Origin: Rhodobacterales bacterium HKCCE3408
GTDB taxonomy: Bacteria > Pseudomonadota > Alphaproteobacteria > Rhodobacterales > Rhodobacteraceae
Assembly (NCBI GenBank): GCA_015689705.1
Contig: WVSN01000018.1
Coordinates: forward strand, 1-59,098
Length of the DNA: 59,098 bases
Direction: 5' to 3'
Under the pieces are notes generated by a model that searched no databases, was not told where the DNA came from, and saw nothing but the letters and a program-made list of their open reading frames with translations. Below, piece by piece: positions 34,944 through 45,164 of this stretch (positions within the stretch are counted from its first letter, which is position 1; each line of letters opens with the position of its first letter). Both the position numbers and the translations under genes were made by a program.

Positions 34944-36764
34944 ATGCAGCTGCGCAACATCGCTATCATCGCCCATGTCGACCACGGCAAGACCACGCTC
35001 GTCGACCAGATGCTGAAACAGTCCGGCGCCTTCCGCGAAGGCCAGGCCGTGGCCGAACGGGCCATGGATTCCAACGACCTGGAGCGCGAGCGCGGCATCA
35101 CCATCCTCGCCAAGGCGACCTCGGTCGAATGGCACGGCACCCGCATCAACATCGTCGACACGCCCGGCCACGCCGATTTCGGCGGCGAGGTGGAGCGCGT
35201 GCTGTCGATGGTCGACGGCGTGGTCCTGCTGGTCGATGCCGCCGAAGGCCCGATGCCGCAGACCAAGTTCGTGACCTCGAAGGCGCTGGCGCTCGGCCTG
35301 CGCCCCATCGTGGTGCTGAACAAGGTCGACAAGCCGGACGCCGAGCCCGACCGCGCGCTCGACGAATGCTTCGACCTCTTCGCCGCGCTCGACGCGTCCG
35401 AGGACCAGCTCGACTTCCCGCATCTCTATGCCTCCGGCCGCTCCGGTTGGGCCGATGCCGACCTCGACGGACCGCGCAAGGACCTGCACGCGCTATTCAA
35501 TCTGATCGTGAACCACGTGCCCCCGCCGCGTCAGCAGGGCCGCGCGGACGAAGATTTCCGGATGCTCGCCACCACGCTCGGCGCCGACCCGTTCCTGGGC
35601 CGCATCCTGACCGGCCGGGTCGAATCCGGTCGCCTCAAGACCGGCGCGACGGTGCAGGCGCTCACCCGGCACGGCGAGCGGATCGAGCAGTTCCGCGTCT
35701 CCAAGATCCAGGCCTTCCGCGGCCTCGCCATGCAGGAGATCCAGGAGGCCGTCGCCGGCGATATCGTGACCCTGTCGGGCATGGCGAAAGCCACCGTCGC
35801 CGACACGATCTGCGCGCTGGCCGTCGATGACCCGCTTCCGGCCCAACCGATCGACCCACCCACGATTTCTGTAACTTTCGGCATCAATGACAGCCCACTG
35901 GCCGGTCGCGATGGCAGGAAAGTGCAATCCCGGGTCATCCGCGACCGCCTCATGCGCGAGGCGGAATCGAACGTCGCCATCCGAGTGACCGACACGCCGG
36001 GCGGCGAGGCCTTCGAAGTCGCCGGCAGGGGCGAGCTTCAGATGGGCGTCCTGATCGAGAACATGCGCCGCGAGGGGTTCGAGCTGTCGATCTCCCGCCC
36101 GCAGGTGCTTCTGCGCGAGGGCGAGCACGGCAAGCTCGAGCCGATCGAGGAAGTCACGATCGACGTCGACGACGAACATACCGGCGCCGTCATCGAGAAG
36201 CTGACAGGCCCCCGTCGCGGCGAGATGACCGAGATGAAACCGTCCGGCGCGGGCAAGACTCGGATCATCGCGCTGGTCCCGTCGCGCGGGCTCATCGGCT
36301 ATCACGGTGAATTTCTGACCGACACGCGCGGCACCGGCGTGCTCAACCGCGTGTTCCATTCCTGGGCGCCCTTCAAGGGCCCGATCCCGGGCCGCCGCGC
36401 GGGCGTGCTGATCTCGATGGAGAACGGGCAGAGCGTCGCCTACGCGCTCTGGGGCCTCGAAGACCGCGGCAAGCTGTTCATCGGCGCGCAGGAAGACGTC
36501 TACGAGGGGATGATCATCGGCGAGCATTCGCGCGACAACGATCTCGAGGTCAATCCGCTGCGCGGCAAGAAGCTGACCAACATCCGCGCCGCCGGCAAGG
36601 ACGACGCCGTCACGCTCACCACGCCGACGCGGATGAGCCTCGAACAGGCCATCGCCTATGTCGACGACGACGAACTGGTCGAAGTGACGCCGAACGCGAT
36701 CCGGCTGCGCAAACGCTTCCTCGACCCGCACGAGCGCAAACGACAGGCCCGCGCCGCCTCCTGA
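34944..36764 (+). CDS. typA: Translational GTPase TypA/BipA
   Basis: The 606-residue ribosome-associated GTPase has G1 [12 protein letters not shown], the switch [10 protein letters not shown]3 DTPGHADF and G4 NKVDKPDA, then the beta-barrel domain and EF-G-like domains. The TypA-specific C-terminus ([31 protein letters not shown]) ends in a helical extension. It acts in ribosome assembly and stress adaptation. It lies 65 bases after irr. A terminator follows. Confidence 0.96.
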   Translation: MQLRNIAIIAHVDHGKTTLVDQMLKQSGAFREGQAVAERAMDSNDLERERGITILAKATSVEWHGTRINIVDTPGHADFGGEVERVLSMVDGVVLLVDAAEGPMPQTKFVTSKALALGLRPIVVLNKVDKPDAEPDRALDECFDLFAALDASEDQLDFPHLYASGRSGWADADLDGPRKDLHALFNLIVNHVPPPRQQGRADEDFRMLATTLGADPFLGRILTGRVESGRLKTGATVQALTRHGERIEQFRVSKIQAFRGLAMQEIQEAVAGDIVTLSGMAKATVADTICALAVDDPLPAQPIDPPTISVTFGINDSPLAGRDGRKVQSRVIRDRLMREAESNVAIRVTDTPGGEAFEVAGRGELQMGVLIENMRREGFELSISRPQVLLREGEHGKLEPIEEVTIDVDDEHTGAVIEKLTGPRRGEMTEMKPSGAGKTRIIALVPSRGLIGYHGEFLTDTRGTGVLNRVFHSWAPFKGPIPGRRAGVLISMENGQSVAYALWGLEDRGKLFIGAQEDVYEGMIIGEHSRDNDLEVNPLRGKKLTNIRAAGKDDAVTLTTPTRMSLEQAIAYVDDDELVEVTPNAIRLRKRFLDPHERKRQARAAS

Positions 36765-36771
36765 AACGCAG

Positions 36772-36799
36772 AAAAGCCGCGGGCGATGCCGCGGCTTTT
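36772..36799. terminator. Bidirectional Rho-independent terminator between typA and cysE
   Basis: A 7-bp core stem GCCGCGG/CCGCGGC with the loop GCGATG is flanked by AAAA and TTTT, which extend the pairing and provide a T run for both directions. Confidence 0.88.
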
Positions 36800-36831
36800 C
36801 ATTCCGATGTCAATGGCTTGCGTCGGTCCCC

Positions 36832-37644
36832 TCAGGTCCCCGAGCCACCGAACAGATGATCCATCGTCAGCGACGGCTGATCGCAGCCCGCCTCGCCCAC
36901 GATCTTCGCGGGGATTCCGGCCACCGTCTTGCAGGCCGGCACGTCGTGCAGCACGACCGAGCCCGCCGCGATCCGGCTGCAATGGCCGACCTTGATGTTA
37001 CCGAGCACCTTCGCGCCGGCCCCGATCAGAACGCCATCGCCGATCTTGGGGTGGCGATCTTCCTCTTCCTTGCCGGTGCCGCCAAGCGTCACCGAATGCA
37101 GCATCGAGACATTATCGCCCACCACCGCCGTCTCACCGATGACGATGGAATGGGCGTGGTCGATCATGATCCCGCGGCCGATCCGGGCCGCCGGGTGGAT
37201 ATCCACGCCGAAGGTCTCGGAAATGCGCATCTGGAAGAAGTAGGCCAGGTCCTGCCGCCCCTCGCGCCACAGCCAGTGGCCGATGCGATAGGCCTGAAGC
37301 GCCTGGAAGCCCTTGAAATACAACAAGGGTTGCAGGAATCGATGGCAGGCCGGGTCGCGGTCGTAGACGGCCACGATATCCGCTCGCGCCGCCGCCCCGA
37401 TCTCGGGATCGGCGGCATGGGCCTCATCGGCGATCTCGCGCAGCAGCTGCTCGGACATCTCGCCCGAGGACAGTTTCTGCGCCGTCCGGTAGGCCAGCGC
37501 GTTCTCGAGCGTCTTGTGGTGCAGCACGGTCGAATGAACGACCCCGCCCAGAAGCGGTTCGGTCGCGACGGCGGCATGCGCCTCTTCGGTGATCCGGTCC
37601 CAGACCGGATCGAGGGATACCGGTCGGGTCTTGCGTTCGGCCAT
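36832..37644 (-). CDS. cysE: Serine O-acetyltransferase
   Basis: The 270-residue enzyme has an N-terminal helical domain and, from about 150, hexapeptide repeats forming a left-handed beta helix (IHPAARIGRGIMIDHAHSIV, SVTLGGTGKEEEDRHPKIGD, IGAGAKVLGNIKVG). It acetylates serine to O-acetylserine for cysteine synthesis. The Asp/His pair in MIDHAHS is the catalytic dyad of the family. It is last on the strand after the GTA remnant, 81 bases from the DUF2793 gene. Confidence 0.95.
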   Translation of the reverse strand: MAERKTRPVSLDPVWDRITEEAHAAVATEPLLGGVVHSTVLHHKTLENALAYRTAQKLSSGEMSEQLLREIADEAHAADPEIGAAARADIVAVYDRDPACHRFLQPLLYFKGFQALQAYRIGHWLWREGRQDLAYFFQMRISETFGVDIHPAARIGRGIMIDHAHSIVIGETAVVGDNVSMLHSVTLGGTGKEEEDRHPKIGDGVLIGAGAKVLGNIKVGHCSRIAAGSVVLHDVPACKTVAGIPAKIVGEAGCDQPSLTMDHLFGGSGT

Positions 37645-37725
37645 GGTCGCCTCCCATGCGGCTCGTGCCTGTCATAGCCGAGATAGCGCGCCCGCGCCAA
37701 TCACGAAACCTCATGGCCGCGATCA

Positions 37726-38433
37726 TCAGGCCGTGCCGGGGATCTCCAGTGTCGCGTAATGCACGGCAAGCCGCACGATTCCGCCTGTGAAATCAGCACC
37801 TTCGCCGGTCAGAAGCAGCGCGGTATCGGCCCAATAGGGGACCGGGGCGGCGGGGCCCGAAAGCCACCCACCCGGCCCGGTGCCGATGCCCGACCCGAAG
37901 CGCTGATCGTCCCCGGCGACGCCGATCCGCCAGCTCGCCGGACCGGTGACCGCAGCGGTCACGATGCCCGTCACGCCGAACAGGATCGACCGCGCGGGGA
38001 TCAGCGCGGAGCTGGACGCCGTCGGGCCGGCGCCGAGCACGACATCCTCCTCGACCGAGGCGAAGGACAGCCCCGCGCCGTTCGGCGTCAGCGTCAGCGC
38101 CCCTGCACGCCAGTCGCTTCCGTCGAAGATCGCCGCGACGCCCTGGTCGAGGATGATCGCCCGGAACCCATTGACCGGATTGATGAAATCCCACCCGCCA
38201 TTGAGGGCGAGCGCGATCTTCCCCGCCTGCCCGGCCCAGGCGTTCACCGCACCGACCGGCACGCCGTAGCAGTCGCCATCGTCGAAGATGGCGGGCGGCG
38301 TCGACGTCGTGACGGATATCAGCCGAAGCTGCACCAGCCCGTCGAGCCGCGACAACGCCTCGTTTACCGTGACGTGTTTCTGCGCCTGCGACGGGCTCAG
38401 CAGCGGAAGATTCAGGTGCGTCGTGTCAGCCAT
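37726..38433 (-). CDS. DUF2793 protein, terminal gene of the GTA locus
   Basis: The 235-residue protein begins TTHLNLPLLSPSQAQKHVTVNEAL, a hallmark of DUF2793 proteins that follow g15 in Rhodobacterales gene transfer agent clusters. The middle has AGKIALALNGGWDFINPVNG, and the C-terminal half is a beta-rich domain (FGVTGIVTAAVTGPASWRIGVAG) like phage tail appendages. It may be a tail-associated or host-binding protein. It starts within the last 8 bases of the fused terminase/g15 frame. The frame is intact, although most of the particle genes it would serve are gone. Confidence 0.85.
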   Translation of the reverse strand: MADTTHLNLPLLSPSQAQKHVTVNEALSRLDGLVQLRLISVTTSTPPAIFDDGDCYGVPVGAVNAWAGQAGKIALALNGGWDFINPVNGFRAIILDQGVAAIFDGSDWRAGALTLTPNGAGLSFASVEEDVVLGAGPTASSSALIPARSILFGVTGIVTAAVTGPASWRIGVAGDDQRFGSGIGTGPGGWLSGPAAPVPYWADTALLLTGEGADFTGGIVRLAVHYATLEIPGTA

Positions 38434-40915
38434 CGATCTCGATCCTCGTGAAGGGGCCCGGCCCGAAGCGCGCGGAAATCTGCGCGACCTCGACCGAATA
38501 GGGAGTGTTCGTGCCGTCGGCGCTGCGGCTGGCGTCGTCGTAGGTCCAGCCCGGCGTGGTGACGGTGTCCTCGCGCCGGATCCCGCCGGCATCGCTGACG
38601 CGGACGAGATAGGCCTCGCTGTCCTCGCCCAGCGGCACCTCGGTGCCCTGCCAGCTGTCCCCGTCGATCCGCGTGCGCCGGATCCAGGTGAAGGTCACAC
38701 CGGAACCTGTTGATGCGAAACGCAGATGCGCCGGCGCATAGGGCCGCAGCCCGACCCCGTCGAAAGCAAGATGCCGGCTCACGTAGCTCGGGTCGTCGAG
38801 GCTCTTGCGCCCCGGCCCGACGCGGTAGTGACGCGCCAGCCCGCGGGCCGAGGCGCCAAGCTCGATCTGCTGCGGCCGCCCGTCCAGACGCACGAAATAG
38901 CTGCCGGCGGGCCAGCTGTCCGGCATAACGCCGTCGCTGCCCGCCTGCCCGCGCAGCCGCGTCCGGATCTCCCACAGATCGGTATCGACCAGCACGGCGT
39001 CGGCAAACTGGATCACCTCCCAGGGCCCGCCATCGCCGCTGCCGATCGCGGCGACATTGGCGCCGTTCAGCACGTCTTCCGGCGCGGCCGAAGACAGCGT
39101 CTCGCCGATGAGCCGGACGCGCATCGGCGCGCCCCGGTCCCACAGCCCCGGCTCCGCCGCCGTCAGCGGCGTCTCCAGCAGCCCGATGGCCGAACCGGTC
39201 TCGATCAGACGGTTCAGCGAATAGTTGCTGTCGGAGGGAGACGAATAGACCGCGACCGATCCCGGCCACGGCGTTGCGGCAATGGCGATATGCGGCGCAT
39301 GGGGCACCTCGTCCCCGGCCAGAAGCGGCAGGTCGAGGAAGACCGGATCGACAGGCGCAGCGGGCACGAACGGCTCATTTCCAGTGGAAATTTCTACTGC
39401 ATCCGAGGCTTGAGACAGGGACGGGTCGACCCGCACCGCCTCGACCCGCCGCAACCCGCGATCCTCGACCCTGTCCGCGCGCCACAGCGTCCCGTCGCCA
39501 AGCGCGAACATCGTGCCCGCCGCGACGTCGCGGCGCGATGGCGGCAGCGACAGCTCGAACGTCTCGCGCGCCAGCCGCGCCGCCGACAGCCAGCGTTCGG
39601 CGATATTCCGTGCCTCGGTCGCAGTCAGCGACAGCGGCAATTCGCTCTGGCTGATCGAGATGTCTGCCTCGTCGGGGAAGATGGCCTCAGCCATGCGCGT
39701 CTCGAACGCGCCGTCGGCCTCGGTAAAGCCAACCCGCGCCCGGCCGACGATCTCGGCTTCGGGGCTGCGGATGCGGCTGATCGCGGGCGTATCTTCCTCG
39801 TACGCGAGATCGTCATCGCTGACCGTCGCCTCTGGACGCAGCGGCAGATGCGAAAAACACAGCGTCCCGTCCCGTTCGACCGCCGTGAAGTCATAGGCCA
39901 GCATCAACGGCTGAAGGCGCGCCCGCGCCGTCTCGTTCTCGGCCGTCGCATGGCCGCGCACGATGCCATACAGTCGACTGACATCGACGTCGGCCACGCC
40001 CGACTGCGCGCAGATCTCGGCGACCACCCGGTCCAGCGGCTGGTTCGACAATCTGCCGGAAATCCAATGGCCTGCGGCGTAATTCTCGCCGTCGCTCCAC
40101 CTCTCTCCATTGGCCGGAAACGCCGGGTAGGGCCGCGCGTCCCAGGCCCAGGCGAAGGCGTGGTCGAGGTCGATCATCGGTCCGCCATAGACCGGCGAGA
40201 CCGGGTTCTCCGTCTCCCAGTAATCCATCATGGCCCGCAGGTACTGCGCCTGGATCACGTCGTCCCGCGCGCCCGAGGAGAAATGCGGCAGCGCGCTTTC
40301 CGAGCTTTTGGGATCGCGGAACAGGTTCGGCTGGTTCGTCCCCTTGTCGACCGCGGGACAGCCGAATTCATCGCACCAGGCGGCGTCGAACTGGGGCCCC
40401 CGCAGCGCCTCGGGATCGTGGGCGGAGAAGACCCGCGCCTCGGCCCCGTTCGGCCAGAGCAGCCGACGTTCACCCGCGATCCAGCGCGGGGCGCGGTCGG
40501 GCGGGGTCACCGCAAGGATGCCGCTGTCGCCGCGAACCATCACCGCCAGCGCCTGGTCGTAGGTCTCGCCCACCAGCGCCACGCGCTTCGCCTGGCCCGG
40601 CGCCCGCGGCGTGCCGCCCTCGACCATCGATCGGACCCATTCCGCCCCGGCGCGCGTCTTGCCCGCGCCGCGGCCGCCCAGGATCACCCAGGTCTTCCAG
40701 TCGCCCTCGGGCGGAAGCTGGTGCTCCAGCGCCCAGAATTCGAACACGTAGGGCAAGGCGGCGAGGGCCTCATCGCTGAGGCCCTCCAGGAATCGCTCAG
40801 TCCTCTCCAGCGGACCGGAGGCAAGCCAGGCGGAGCCCGATCTCCTCCCGCGCCGCGGCGAGGTCGAGTTCTCCGGCCCGCACTGCGGTCCCGAGCTGTT
40901 GTTCGGCTTTTTCAC
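38426..40915 (-). pseudogene. In-frame fusion of GTA terminase N-terminus (g2) to the C-terminal half of GTA g15
   Basis: One 829-codon frame joins two GTA genes. Residues about 36-184 are a GTA large terminase ATPase (FEFWALEHQLPPEGDW, Walker A GGRGAGKT at 80-87, VALVGETYDQ, FSAHDPEALRGPQFDAAW with acidic pair Asp182-Glu183). From about 185 the sequence is the tail/hub protein g15: GCPAVDKGTNQPNLF, DPKSSESALPHFSSGARDD, PVYGGPMIDLDHAFAWAWDA and then beta-rich domains to the end. The terminase nuclease domain, genes g3-g14 and the g15 N-terminal hydrolase half are missing. The only in-frame ATG lies inside g1, so the true start is unclear. No stop or frameshift breaks it. It could be a recent deletion scar, an expressed chimera, or an assembly artefact. 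Confidence 0.82.
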
Positions 40916-41129
40916 GCGCTTCTTGCTCCGTCTTCACGGCATAGGCGAAGGCCGCTCCCGTGGCCTTGAGCGTGTCGACCACGTCCTTGCGGCCGCTCTC
41001 GTAGTCGGCCTTGAACTCGTCGACGGCCTCTTCGAGCACCGCGATGGTGACTTCGAACGCCTTCATCGCCCGCGCGAACCGGAGGTCCGCGCGATCTTCG
41101 TCAGGGTTGAGAATCCCGATATCCGTCAT
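40797..41129 (-). CDS. GTA g1 homologue (small terminase subunit-like)
   Basis: A 110-residue, largely helical, acidic protein starting MTDIGILNPDEDRADLRFAR and continuing with KAFEVTIAVLEEAVDEF, KDVVDTLKATGAAFAYAV and a C-terminal helix ending CLRSAGED. Position (first gene after mltG, directly before the terminase) and length match RcGTA g1, reported as the small terminase. The start at 41129 has AAGGGATACCCC upstream; the open frame extends to 41243. The stop lies inside the fused terminase frame. It appears intact, unlike the rest of the cluster. Confidence 0.75.
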   Translation of the reverse strand: MTDIGILNPDEDRADLRFARAMKAFEVTIAVLEEAVDEFKADYESGRKDVVDTLKATGAAFAYAVKTEQEAREKAEQQLGTAVRAGELDLAAAREEIGLRLACLRSAGED

Positions 41130-41172
41130 GGGGTATCCCTTGTTCAGGATGAGCCCACATGAACGTGGCATG

Positions 41173-41205
41173 AAAAAACGGCCTCGGAGGGCTACCCCCG
41201 GGCCG
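41173..41205 (-). terminator. Candidate Rho-independent terminator after mltG
   Basis: On the minus strand a GC-rich hairpin with outer stem CGGCC/GGCCG and inner GG/CC pairs is followed by six T residues (A73-A78 on the plus strand). It separates the mltG transcript from the GTA remnant. Confidence 0.5.
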
Positions 41206-41361
41206 CTAACCCATGTCTTCCAGCATGCCCAAAGGGATGCCATGGACCGTTCGCTATGTCAATAAATTTATTCTTTACAATAGGTTAATGGATTTCCTGT
41301 CCGGCAACCTATCGTTAACGAAGCTGGCCGAGAGCCTTGTTTTTCAAGCGCCGCGACCGGC

Positions 41362-42522
41362 TCAGCCGTCATCCCCCTGCTCGGCCTGCAGCGCGCGCCA
41401 CCGGGCGACGTTCTCCTCGTGCTCGGCATTCGTCTCGGCGAAGGCGTGTCCGCCGGTCCCGTCGGCGACGAAGAACAGATAGTCCGTCGGCTCCGGATTC
41501 AGCGCCGCCTCGATCGAGGCGCGGCCGGGATTCGCGATCGGCGTCGGCGGCAGCCCGTCGATCTGGTAGGTGTTCCACGGATGATCCGTATCCAGCTCGC
41601 TGCGGCGGATGTCACGGCCGAGATAGCCGCGCCCGTCGCTCGCCCCGTAGATCACCGTCGGGTCGGTCTGAAGCCGCATCCCCTGCCGCAGCCGGTTCTC
41701 GAACACGCCCGCGATCAGGCGGCGCTCGTCGGCGACGCCGGTTTCCTTCTCGATGATCGAGGCCATGATCAGCGCCTCTTCCGGGGTGTCGAAGGGCAGG
41801 TTCTCGGCCCGGTTCTCCCACAGCTCGGCCAGCGTCTCGGCCTGCGAGGCCTGCATCTCCGCGATCAGCGCGGCGCGGTCGTCGCCCGGGCTGACACCGT
41901 AGGTGTCGGGCGCAAGCGACCCCTCGTCCGGCCGGTCGCCGATCTCGCCCGACAGGAACTCGGCGACGCTCAGGCTTTCGGCGATCTGCCAGCTGGTCAG
42001 CCCCGGCGGGATCGCGACGCGGAACGCCACGCCGCCCTGCGCGACGATGTCCGAATAGGCGTCCGGCGTGCCGTCCTGAAAGCTGAACTCGGCGATCTCC
42101 TCGATCTGGCCGGACCCCGGCACCCGTTCGATCAGCCGCATCTCGCCCCGGCCATCGACCGTCGCGAAATAGGTCGCGGTGTAGCGTTCGACTGTCTGGC
42201 TCGCATCGGTGACGATATCGAGGATGTCGGTCATCGACGCGCCAGCCGGCAGCTCGTAGGTGCCGAAGCGCAGGTCGGCGGCGCGGTCGGAATACTGCGC
42301 GTTCAGCCGGAACAGCAGGCCCGAGCTGACCGCACCCGCCTCGTCGAGATTCTCCGACACCGCGCGCAGGCTCGCGCCGCGGGCGACGTCGAAATAGATC
42401 GGCTGCTCCAGCGGACCTTCGCGCACGATCTCGTTCCGGGCCCAGCCGGCCAGGCCCGCCACCGCGATCGCCGCGATGATCAGCAGGCTGAACCCGTTGG
42501 CCGCGATGTCGCGCCCGGCCAA
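41362..42522 (-). CDS. mltG: Endolytic murein transglycosylase MltG
   Basis: The 386-residue protein has one N-terminal membrane segment at about 11-28 (FSLLIIAAIAVAGLAGW), a LysM-like region, and the YceG/MltG catalytic domain with the active Glu in ASIIEKETGVADER. The C-terminal LQTDPTVIYG, HPWNTYQIDGLPPTPIANPG and YLFFVADGTGGHAF motifs are diagnostic. It cleaves nascent glycan strands. The start is TTG at 42522, 3 bases after the fabF stop, so it is coupled to fabF. Confidence 0.94.
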   Translation of the reverse strand: MAGRDIAANGFSLLIIAAIAVAGLAGWARNEIVREGPLEQPIYFDVARGASLRAVSENLDEAGAVSSGLLFRLNAQYSDRAADLRFGTYELPAGASMTDILDIVTDASQTVERYTATYFATVDGRGEMRLIERVPGSGQIEEIAEFSFQDGTPDAYSDIVAQGGVAFRVAIPPGLTSWQIAESLSVAEFLSGEIGDRPDEGSLAPDTYGVSPGDDRAALIAEMQASQAETLAELWENRAENLPFDTPEEALIMASIIEKETGVADERRLIAGVFENRLRQGMRLQTDPTVIYGASDGRGYLGRDIRRSELDTDHPWNTYQIDGLPPTPIANPGRASIEAALNPEPTDYLFFVADGTGGHAFAETNAEHEENVARWRALQAEQGDDG

Positions 42523-42525
42523 GTG

Positions 42526-43782
42526 TCAGACCTTTCCCATGATCAGGCAGGCATTCGTTCCGCCGAACCCGAACGAGTTCGACTGCACGATGTTGATCTC
42601 GCCCTTCACCGCCGCGTTGGCGCAGAGGTTGATCGCGGTCTCGGCCGCCGGAGCATCGAGATTGATCGTCGGCGGCGCCACCTGGTCGCGCAGCGCGAGG
42701 ATCGAGAAGATCGCCTCGATCGCGCCGGCCGCGCCCAGAAGGTGCCCGGTCATCGACTTGGTCGACGACATCATCAGGTCGGCGGCATGGTTGCCCATCA
42801 GCCGCTCCACCGCGCCCAGTTCGATGACGTCGGCCATGGTCGAGGTGCCGTGCGCGTTGACGTAGTCGATATCCGCCGGGGTCAGGCCGGCGCGCTTGAT
42901 CGCCGCGCGCATCGCCCGTTCCGCGCCTTCGTGATCCTGCGGCGGGGCGGTGATGTGGTAGGCGTCGCCCGACAGGCCATAGCCCAGGATCTCGGCGTAG
43001 ATCTTCGCGCCGCGCGCCTTGGCGTGCTCGTATTCCTCCAGCACGACGCAGCCCGCGCCCTCGCCCATGACGAACCCGTCGCTGTCGGAATCCCACGGGC
43101 GGCTGGCCTTCTCGGGCTCGTCGCCGCGCTTGGTGGACAGCGCCTTGCAGGCGTTGAAGCCGGCGACGCCAATGGCGCAGATCGGGCTTTCCGCCCCGCC
43201 CGCGACCATCACGTCGGCATCGTCCAGCATGATCAGCCGCGCCGCGTCGCCGATGGCGTGCGCGCCGGTCGAACAGGCGGTGACGACCGCGTGGTTCGGC
43301 CCCTTGAAGCCGTGCTTGATCGAAACCTGACCGGAGACGAGATTGATGAGCGCGCCGGGCACGAAGAAGGGCGACACGCGTCGCGGACCGCGCTCGTTGA
43401 GCAGGATCGAGGTGTCGGCGATGGAACTCAGCCCGCCGATGCCCGCGCCGATCATCACGCCGGTGCGGAAGGCGTCGTCGTCGCTCTCCAGCTCCCAGCC
43501 CGAATCCGCGATCGCCTGGTCGGCCGCAGCCACGCCGTAGAGGATGAAGTCGTCGACCTTGCGCTGTTCCTTGGGCTCCATCCACTCGTCGGGATTGAAG
43601 GTCCCGTCGGTGCCATCGCCACGCTTGACCTCGCAGGCATAGGTGGTCGCGAAGCCTGTCGTGTCGAAGCGCGTGATCGGTCCCGCGCCGGACTGACCGG
43701 CAAGGATCCGTTCCCACGTCTTTTCCACGCCGGTGGCCAGCGGCGTGACCAAGCCCAGTCCGGTGACGACTACCCGACGCAT
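42526..43782 (-). CDS. fabF: 3-oxoacyl-ACP synthase II (FabF)
   Basis: The 418-residue condensing enzyme has the active-site Cys in [10 protein letters not shown] and the His residues in [12 protein letters not shown] and [15 protein letters not shown]. The length and the [15 protein letters not shown]-terminus fit FabF. It elongates ACP-bound acyl chains and controls temperature-dependent chain length in other bacteria. It follows acpP in the usual alphaproteobacterial order, although a terminator lies between them. Confidence 0.95.
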   Translation of the reverse strand: MRRVVVTGLGLVTPLATGVEKTWERILAGQSGAGPITRFDTTGFATTYACEVKRGDGTDGTFNPDEWMEPKEQRKVDDFILYGVAAADQAIADSGWELESDDDAFRTGVMIGAGIGGLSSIADTSILLNERGPRRVSPFFVPGALINLVSGQVSIKHGFKGPNHAVVTACSTGAHAIGDAARLIMLDDADVMVAGGAESPICAIGVAGFNACKALSTKRGDEPEKASRPWDSDSDGFVMGEGAGCVVLEEYEHAKARGAKIYAEILGYGLSGDAYHITAPPQDHEGAERAMRAAIKRAGLTPADIDYVNAHGTSTMADVIELGAVERLMGNHAADLMMSSTKSMTGHLLGAAGAIEAIFSILALRDQVAPPTINLDAPAAETAINLCANAAVKGEINIVQSNSFGFGGTNACLIMGKV

Positions 43783-43886
43783 ATGCCTGCCCCTCTTCCT
43801 TCCGAAGTCGGCACCTCATAGCGCCTCAGGCCTACCCGGGGCAATCCCCGCGGCTTGCAGCGGCGCGAGCTCGCGCAACCGATACG

Positions 43887-43908
43887 AAAACGGCGCCCGA
43901 AGGCGCCG
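43887..43908 (-). terminator. Rho-independent terminator after acpP
   Basis: On the minus strand the 7-bp stem CGGCGCC/GGCGCCG with a stable TTCG tetraloop is followed by TTTT. It lies 25 bases past the acpP stop, so acpP can be expressed more strongly than fabF. Confidence 0.85.
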
Positions 43909-43933
43909 CATCCTGTCCGGTCGTCGGAAGCTG

Positions 43934-44167
43934 TCAGGAGGCTTCCTTGATGAACTTCACCGCATCGCCGAAGGTCTGGATGGTTTCGGCGGCGTCGTCC
44001 GGGATCTCGATGCCGAACTCTTCCTCGAAGGCCATCACCAGCTCGACCGTGTCGAGCGAATCCGCGCCCAGATCGTCGATGAACGAGGCATTGTCGGTGA
44101 CCTTGTCCTCTTCCACGCTCAGATGCTCGACGACGATTTTCTTCACGCGTTCCGCGATGTCGCTCAT
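43934..44167 (-). CDS. acpP: Acyl carrier protein
   Basis: The 77-residue acidic helical protein has the phosphopantetheine site [18 protein letters not shown] with Ser37 as the attachment residue. It carries growing acyl chains for every Fab enzyme in the window. The start at 44167 follows GAGGACAAACAC. The 187-bp gap to fabG upstream probably holds a separate promoter, as expected for this abundant protein. Confidence 0.97.
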   Translation of the reverse strand: MSDIAERVKKIVVEHLSVEEDKVTDNASFIDDLGADSLDTVELVMAFEEEFGIEIPDDAAETIQTFGDAVKFIKEAS

Positions 44168-44354
44168 GTGTTTGTCCTCATTCCTTACCACGGGGCCGTT
44201 CTGCCACCGCTTGTCTCTCTTCCCGCTCCGGCCGTGTCGTCCCCACTACTGGCAGACGGCACGGGGCTTTTGACCCCGCCCGGAAAATCTGCGCCGCCTA
44301 TAGCATACCTGCATGCGATGGCAATGCACCACCGGCAGAATTCGGCGGCCCCTC

Positions 44355-45092
44355 TTACAGCATCGCCATACCGCCGTTCACGTGCAGAACCGTGCCGGTG
44401 ACATAGGCGGCTTCGGGGCTGGCGAGGTAGAGCACCGCGGCCGCGATCTCGTCCGGCGCGCCCATGCGCCCGGTCGGAATCTGCTCAAGGATCCGCTGCT
44501 TCTGTTCCTCGGTCAGCTTGTCGGTCATCGCCGTTTCGATGAAGCCGGGCGCGACCGCGTTCGCGGTGATCCCGCGGCTGGCGACCTCGTAGGCGAGGCT
44601 CTTGGTCATGCCGACCATCCCGGCCTTGGAGGCGGCGTAGTTGCCCTGCCCCGGATTGCCCGTGGCCCCCACGACGGACGAGATATTCACGATCCGGCCC
44701 CAGCGGGACTTCATCATGCCCCGCAGCACGCCCTTGCAGAGCCGGAAGGTCGCCGTGAGGTTCACGTCGATCACCGTCTGCCATTCTTCCTGCGACATCC
44801 GCATGAACAGGTTGTCCCGCGTGACGCCGGCATTGTTGACGAGGATGTCCACAGCCCCGAGCGCCTCGATCGCCTGCTTGGGCAGGCTTTCCACAGCCTC
44901 GGCATCGGACAGGTTGCACGGCAGCACCGCGACGCGGTCGCCCAGTTCCGCGGCCAGCGCCTCCAGCGGCTCGGTCCGCGTGCCCGACAGACCGACCGAT
45001 GCGCCGGCGCCGTGCAGCACGCGCGCGATCCCCGCCCCGATGCCGCCCGAGGCGCCCGTCACGAGCGCGGATTTCCCTGTTAGATCGAACAT
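44355..45092 (-). CDS. fabG: 3-oxoacyl-ACP reductase FabG
   Basis: The 245-residue short-chain dehydrogenase has the NADP-binding TGASGGIGAGIA, NNAGVTRD, and the catalytic Ser-Tyr-Lys set in NISSVVGATGNPGQGNYAASK. The FabG-typical VAPGFIETAMTDKL follows. It reduces 3-oxoacyl-ACP. The start at 45092 has GGGAGAGCCAA upstream. It lies 72 bases after fabD. Confidence 0.95.
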   Translation of the reverse strand: MFDLTGKSALVTGASGGIGAGIARVLHGAGASVGLSGTRTEPLEALAAELGDRVAVLPCNLSDAEAVESLPKQAIEALGAVDILVNNAGVTRDNLFMRMSQEEWQTVIDVNLTATFRLCKGVLRGMMKSRWGRIVNISSVVGATGNPGQGNYAASKAGMVGMTKSLAYEVASRGITANAVAPGFIETAMTDKLTEEQKQRILEQIPTGRMGAPDEIAAAVLYLASPEAAYVTGTVLHVNGGMAML

Positions 45093-45164
45093 TTGGCTCT
45101 CCCGTCCCTGGCGCTGGCCGATATCCACAGGATCCCGGCCCGGCGGTTTACGTCCATCCCCGCG

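Noticed and set aside
38726-40969. 747-codon plus-strand frame over the GTA region
   Set aside because: Composition is Arg/Gly/Pro-rich without domains, and it mirrors the real minus-strand GTA fusion.
41419-43821. 800-codon plus-strand frame over mltG and fabF
   Set aside because: It is antisense to two clear genes and has shadow-type composition.
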